This document shows, in pieces, positions 60,355 to 64,000 of a DNA stretch of 64,000 bases. Numbering within the stretch: position 1 is the stretch's first letter; each line of letters begins with the position of its first letter. A model generated the notes under the pieces. The model had not been told where the DNA came from. It was given only the letters and a program-made list of their open reading frames with translations, and did no database searches. The translations under genes were made by a program, and so were the position numbers. The DNA is from G963677085 sp963677085 (GTDB taxonomy: Bacteria; Planctomycetota; Planctomycetia; Pirellulales; Thermoguttaceae): positions 2,728,001-2,792,000 of the forward strand of contig CAXXFH010000004.1 in the NCBI GenBank assembly GCA_963677085.2, given 5' to 3'.

Positions 60355-61506
60355 TCACAGTTCAAGTTCCTTAAGTTGCAACTCGAGTTCCCTCTGGATC
60401 TGCTCGGCACAGCTCTGGTAACGCTCCAAGGGGCCGCCAATCGGGTCGGCCACGTCGGAGCCGTCGGTGCAAAGCAGGTGCGTCCGCTCGGCCGCGTTGG
60501 GCCACTGAGCCACGATGGCCTCGCGATGCGACCGGGTCATAGTATAAACCACGTCGGCATGGCGGACCAAAGGTTCGGTCAACGGCTGGGTTTCGTGCTG
60601 CGTAAGATCGTGGCCCAACCGGGATACGACCTCGACGGCCTCGGCACTGGCTCGCCCCCCCATCATGGCCGCAATTCCCGCCGACATCACTAATACCCCG
60701 CGGTCCTCCAGCTCATCCATCTTGCAGCCCAACCGCTTAGCGAGGATATTCCGGGCGATGACTTCGGCCATGGGGCTGCGGCACGTATTGCCCGTGCAAA
60801 CCAGCAGTACCAAGGCGGTGGAAAGGCGTTTGAGTGTCTTCTCGGGCACCACGCCCTCGCGTAGCACCTTGTATTGGTTGTCGAACACGCGGACCACCGA
60901 CGACGGCTGGCCGAAACGGCAGGGGCCGTCGTCGAGGACCATGTCGATATCGTCGCCCAAGGTATCGAGCACCTGCTGGGCATCCCGGGCGTCTTCCTGG
61001 CCGCTACGATTGGCGCTGCTGAGCACCAGCGGTCCGGCGAGCATCCGCAGTACGTCGAGGATGGCCTGATGCCCGGGCACCCGAAGCCCCACGGTTTTCT
61101 CGGGAGCCACCGCTTGTTGGACCGCGGGCGGGAGTTGTCCGACGAGGCTTTCCGGATGGGCGTCGTCGACCACCAGGGTAATGGGGCCCGGCCAGCAGCG
61201 CCGCGCCAGACGTTGGGCCAGACGGCTCATGTCGGGCACGTAGTCCCGGGCTTCGTCGGCGCTCTTAATGGCCAGCGTGAGTGGGTGCCCGGCCTGCCGA
61301 CCCTTGACGTGCAATAGCTGGTCGACGGCCTTGGCGTCCAGGGCGCTGGCGGCTAACCCATAGACCGTTTCCGTGGGGAACGCCACCAGCCGTCCTTCCA
61401 CCAGTGCCTGAACCGCACGATGGACGACGTCGCGCCAATCGTCGGCTTGGCGTAAATCAATTACCACCGGTGGCATGGCTGGCCCAGCGAGTTTTTGCGT
61501 ACCCAT
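60355..61506 (-). CDS. Fusion of threonylcarbamoyl-AMP synthase (Sua5/TsaC) and low-molecular-weight phosphatase
   Basis: 383 residues. Residues 12-225 are a YrdC/Sua5 domain (LVAFPTETVYGLAASALDA, VKGRQAGHPLTLAIKS, GLRVPGH, LVLSSANRSGQ), which makes threonylcarbamoyl-AMP for the t6A37 modification of tRNA. Residues 230-383 are a low-molecular-weight phosphatase with the P-loop C237-TGNTC-R243-S and general acid Asp354 in DPIGGP. The P-loop residue is Thr241 (CTGNTCR) as in Bacillus protein-arginine phosphatase YwlE, not Ile as in most tyrosine phosphatases (CxGNICR), which suggests phosphoarginine specificity; this is inference. ATG 61506 or 61476 could be the start. The rpiB neighbour matches Bacillus ywlC-ywlE-ywlF gene order. 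Confidence 0.87.
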   Translation of the reverse strand: MGTQKLAGPAMPPVVIDLRQADDWRDVVHRAVQALVEGRLVAFPTETVYGLAASALDAKAVDQLLHVKGRQAGHPLTLAIKSADEARDYVPDMSRLAQRLARRCWPGPITLVVDDAHPESLVGQLPPAVQQAVAPEKTVGLRVPGHQAILDVLRMLAGPLVLSSANRSGQEDARDAQQVLDTLGDDIDMVLDDGPCRFGQPSSVVRVFDNQYKVLREGVVPEKTLKRLSTALVLLVCTGNTCRSPMAEVIARNILAKRLGCKMDELEDRGVLVMSAGIAAMMGGRASAEAVEVVSRLGHDLTQHETQPLTEPLVRHADVVYTMTRSHREAIVAQWPNAAERTHLLCTDGSDVADPIGGPLERYQSCAEQIQRELELQLKELEL

Positions 61507-61605
61507 CAATTGACGAAACACTTTACTATACGGGCTGTTACGGCCCGTCGTCAAGGGCCAAACGCAGGGGGCAAACCGCGGCAATTTGTCGCCGGCCATA
61601 CCCTT

Positions 61606-61735
61606 GGTTCCCACGTTTCGCGTGGGAACCAGTACCCCGGCACTTTGCGTCGCGACTGGTCAAAAAAGCGTCGGGGCGCACAGTCGGAGCACAAGGCGTG
61701 CTGCCCTTGTGTTCCCGCGTTTGCGTGGGCAAATG
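61606..61735. repeat. Family A elements upstream of the Sua5 fusion and PP2C genes
   Basis: GGTTCCCACG..CGTGGGAACC at 61606-61630 with the second hairpin CACTTTGCGTCGCGAC following, and GTTCCCGCGTTTGCGTGGGC at 61709-61728. They lie between divergent genes, so they cannot serve as ordinary terminators there. Confidence 0.7.
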
Positions 61736-61953
61736 GTCTGGGTGAACTCGCTCTTGGCGCTCGTTGCACGTGTCGGCAATTGGTAATGGCGTCAGTTCTG
61801 AAATATCACTGATTGGCGCGGGACTCGGCCGGGTTGAGGTCTAGGTTACGCACTGCTTTGCCCCTCCGTAGAGTGAAAGTCGGCTGCTTTCCCCTCTTGT
61901 GGGTGGTGATATTCAGACGTTGCGGTTCCCGAAGCGTGACCGATAATAACTAC

Positions 61954-62766
61954 ATGGACGTATTATGTTTCAGCCCGATGGAGCTTGCTGCGGGACAGGT
62001 CTGCCCGATTGCCGGTGGCAAGGCGGCCGTGCTTTCGCGGCCTGCGCCGCATCGTGAGTCGGCCAACGAAGACGCCGTGGCGATTATTACCGTCAATCAC
62101 CATGCGGGCGTATTGGTGGTGGCCGACGGTCTAGGTGGTTTGCCGGCCGGAGAGCAGGCCTCGACGTTGGCTGTTGGCAAGCTGATCGAATCGCTGCGCA
62201 ACGCTCCGCAAGACGAAGCCAGTTTCCGGGGGGCGATCCTCAACGGCATCGAGTCGGCCAGTCAGGCCATTGCCGAGTTAGGCGTCGGCGCGGCGACTAC
62301 GCTGGTCGTGGCCGAAATCCAGGGCCATACCGTGCGTCCTTACCACGTGGGCGATTCGGCACTGCTGATCGTCGGACAACGTGGACGGATTAAACGCCAG
62401 ACCGTGGCCCACTCGCCCGTGGGCTATGCGCTGGAGGCCGGGTTGCTCGACGAATCCGAGGCCATGTATCACGCCGAGCGGCACGTAGTTTCCAACGTGT
62501 TGGGTATGGCCGACATGCGGGTGGAAGTAGGTTCTACCGTGCAATTGGCCCCCCACGATACCCTGCTGCTGGCCAGCGACGGGCTGTTGGACAACCTCCA
62601 CACGGAGGAAATCGTCGAACGGGTGCGCAAGGGCCCACTGACGCGGGTGGTCGACGACCTGGCAGGAGAATGCTCTCGTCGGATGGCATTTCCGGAGCCC
62701 GATCGACCCTGCAAGCCCGACGATCTCAGCTTCATCGCCTTCCGGCGCGGCGGGTCTTCGCTTTGA
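61954..62766 (+). CDS. PP2C-family protein phosphatase
   Basis: 270 residues, cytoplasmic; dephosphorylates Ser/Thr-phosphoproteins with two bound metals. Motifs are RESANEDAV (metal Asp), VLVVADGLGGLPAGEQAS (motif 2, with the DG pair), ATTLVVAEIQGHTVRPYHVG, VSNVLGMADMRVEVG and TLLLASDGLLDNL. Bacterial PP2Cs usually oppose Hanks-type kinases, which planctomycetes possess in numbers. ATG 61954 is chosen because the domain begins close to it and the upstream frame looks random. A response-regulator gene follows 190 bp downstream. Confidence 0.9.
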   Translation: MDVLCFSPMELAAGQVCPIAGGKAAVLSRPAPHRESANEDAVAIITVNHHAGVLVVADGLGGLPAGEQASTLAVGKLIESLRNAPQDEASFRGAILNGIESASQAIAELGVGAATTLVVAEIQGHTVRPYHVGDSALLIVGQRGRIKRQTVAHSPVGYALEAGLLDESEAMYHAERHVVSNVLGMADMRVEVGSTVQLAPHDTLLLASDGLLDNLHTEEIVERVRKGPLTRVVDDLAGECSRRMAFPEPDRPCKPDDLSFIAFRRGGSSL

Positions 62767-62956
62767 GCGATACGTTCCCTGCGATCGCTAGGTTCCTTTC
62801 TCGTTGCGGTCATGGCGATTGTTGCGGTGCTGCCGGCTGGGTGATCCAGGGGAACCTCGGTAAACCATCGCCTGTGCGATGGTCGAAGCTTAGGACAGCG
62901 ACAATTCTTTTACGGCTTTGCTGACTGCCCCCCGCCACCTACCCGGCAAGAATTCC

Positions 62957-63373
62957 ATGAGCACATTCGAACGCGAAAGACCGCTGATCCTGGTTGTCGA
63001 TGACGAAAGCCAGGTACTTGAGCAGGTTGCCGAAGTCCTGAAGAAGGCAAACATCGACTGCCACTGTTGCACAACGGCCGAAACTGCCGTCGTCGACGCC
63101 GAAACGGTCCATCCCGATCTGATCCTGTCCGACATCAACCTGGGCGGTTACAGCGGTCTGGAGATGTGCGAGCGGATCAAGCAGAACGCGGACATGGTCG
63201 ACGTGCCCGTGATGTTTCTCTCGGGAGCCCAGATCCCCGACATCATTCGTCGGAGCCATGCCGTAGGGGGATCATACTATCTCCGCAAGCCGTTCGATCC
63301 AGAGGTGCTCGTCGAACTGATCGACAAGGCCCTTTGGATGCCCCACTTGGTCTCCAGCCACGTCAATCGATAA
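62957..63373 (+). CDS. Stand-alone response regulator receiver domain
   Basis: 138 residues. Acidic pair D15-D16 in LVVDDES, phosphoacceptor Asp59 in LILSDINLGG, Ser89 in FLSGAQ and Lys111 in YLRKPFDP complete the receiver active site. No output domain. It lies downstream of the PP2C gene on the same strand; a joint signalling role is possible. ATG 62957 is followed immediately by the domain. Confidence 0.9.
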   Translation: MSTFERERPLILVVDDESQVLEQVAEVLKKANIDCHCCTTAETAVVDAETVHPDLILSDINLGGYSGLEMCERIKQNADMVDVPVMFLSGAQIPDIIRRSHAVGGSYYLRKPFDPEVLVELIDKALWMPHLVSSHVNR

Positions 63374-64000
63374 GACGGCGGAACAACGCGCGAGCGGAAT
63401 GACCAACGCCAAATGTGCAACGAAGCACCAAGTGCCAACGGTCAAGCACCGCTAGTGGTTTGTCAAACCTATTGCGTCCTGCATTGTTTGTGAAACGAGG
63501 GCGACCAGCGGGAGCCCGGTTTTCTGGGTCAGAACGCAATGAAGTGTTCCACAACCAAGCTAGGAATCAATAAATATACGGGGGGCATGCCCACGCTTGC
63601 GTGGGCCTGTTTGTCGGGATCTCAGCGTGCCCACGCAAGCGTGAGCACGGCACCCCAATCGGAAATTTGAGAGCGACGGAGTGCTAGCCGCTCTTCCCAC
63701 TCTCGATATCCCTACTTCTCTCGCTATCGGCCCCTGGTCGACGGTCGGCGGCTGTGGTAAGACTACGGTTTCCCCCTCCTTGCTGGAGGTCCGTCTGAAC
63801 GCGATCCACAGCGGCCAAGTCGCTTGCGACCCCTCCGGCCGCAAACTTCCGGGATCGTAGAGTCTTACAAAAATCTAGAGGCGGTTTCAAAACCCGGCTT
63901 CGGGTTCGTATATATCCGCCAAAGGAACGACCTCGATACCAGTCTTGAAACGGCTTCTAGCGAAAATGACCGAAAAACCGTCTTTCCAAAAAGCGCTCCA
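63374..64000. repeat. Terminal repeat cluster: family C, A and B copies, no gene seen
   Basis: Family C copy 3 at 63471-63571 (ATTGCGTCCTGCATTGTTTG ... GCAATGAAGTGTTCCACAAC). Family A-type double palindrome at 63584-63656, a close relative of 60273-60345. Family B copy 5 at 63876-63960 (TAGAGGCGGTTTCAAAACCC ... GTCTTGAAACGGCTTCTAG). 63660-63875 shows nothing recognisable. Confidence 0.75.

Noticed and set aside
13161..63656. Many short palindromes as a possible CRISPR array
   Set aside because: Copies are dispersed over tens of kilobases, not regularly spaced, and vary in sequence; no cas gene is present.

Overview
The window reads as chromosomal DNA of a planctomycete, probably of the Pirellulales. 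The evidence is family content: an SHD1-domain secreted protein, a DUF1080 protein, a hydrazine-synthase-alpha-related cytochrome, MJ0042-like zinc-ribbon membrane proteins, lipid A synthesis (lpxA) and a PurL with a fused PurS-like N-terminus. Codon usage is GC-rich, which makes long antisense shadow frames common. I found about 48 protein genes, one IS element, one REP-associated transposase with its repeats, and many short palindromic intergenic repeats. I saw no tRNA, rRNA or CRISPR array.

Layout. 1-2.1 kb: purL (cut by the window edge) and tyrA on the minus strand. 2.4-8.7 kb: an accessory block in which every gene is bordered by the same REP-like sequence (core GGTGTCAGGAACC): an SHD1/HEAT secreted protein, an IS4-family element inserted inside a REP, an LTxxQ-type secreted protein, a REP-associated tyrosine transposase (RAYT), a GH43-like enzyme and a complete REPIN. 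9-18.4 kb: housekeeping genes (aat, a response regulator, an NDP-sugar reductase plus UDP-glucose dehydrogenase, a two-gene YeeE/YedE transporter, folD, tadA, crcB with a DUF190 protein). 18.5-24.7 kb: a secreted glycosidase-like protein, an MscS/CmpX-type multi-pass protein, hisG and hisI.

25-33 kb is a sugar-metabolism stretch (short GT2 protein, XRE-like regulator, galactokinase, GH5 glycosidase, PfkB kinase, ketose 3-epimerase-like isomerase). 33.4-48.4 kb holds the HzsA-related cytochrome, a 1267-aa zinc-ribbon/membrane/hydrolase/propeller fusion, an S1-domain protein, a second zinc-ribbon protein, an M50 protease, a DUF1080 protein, a 4HBT thioesterase, lpxA and a TPR protein. 48.7-63.4 kb holds a chemoreceptor, a glycosidase-like protein, a large secreted protein of unknown role, a frameshifted tandem STN-like gene, rpiB, a Sua5/low-molecular-weight-phosphatase fusion, a PP2C phosphatase and a response regulator. 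The last 630 bases are repeats only.

The most interesting structure is non-coding. The RAYT/REP block has REP copies that supply the stop codons of three genes, a duplicated 3' arm at all three loci, and an IS that used a REP as target. Elsewhere at least six further dispersed palindromic families fill the gaps; two show compensatory changes between copies, which points to selection on pairing. Among proteins, the Sua5-phosphatase fusion beside rpiB (the same neighbourhood as Bacillus ywlC-ywlE-ywlF) and the 1267-aa fusion are the best leads.
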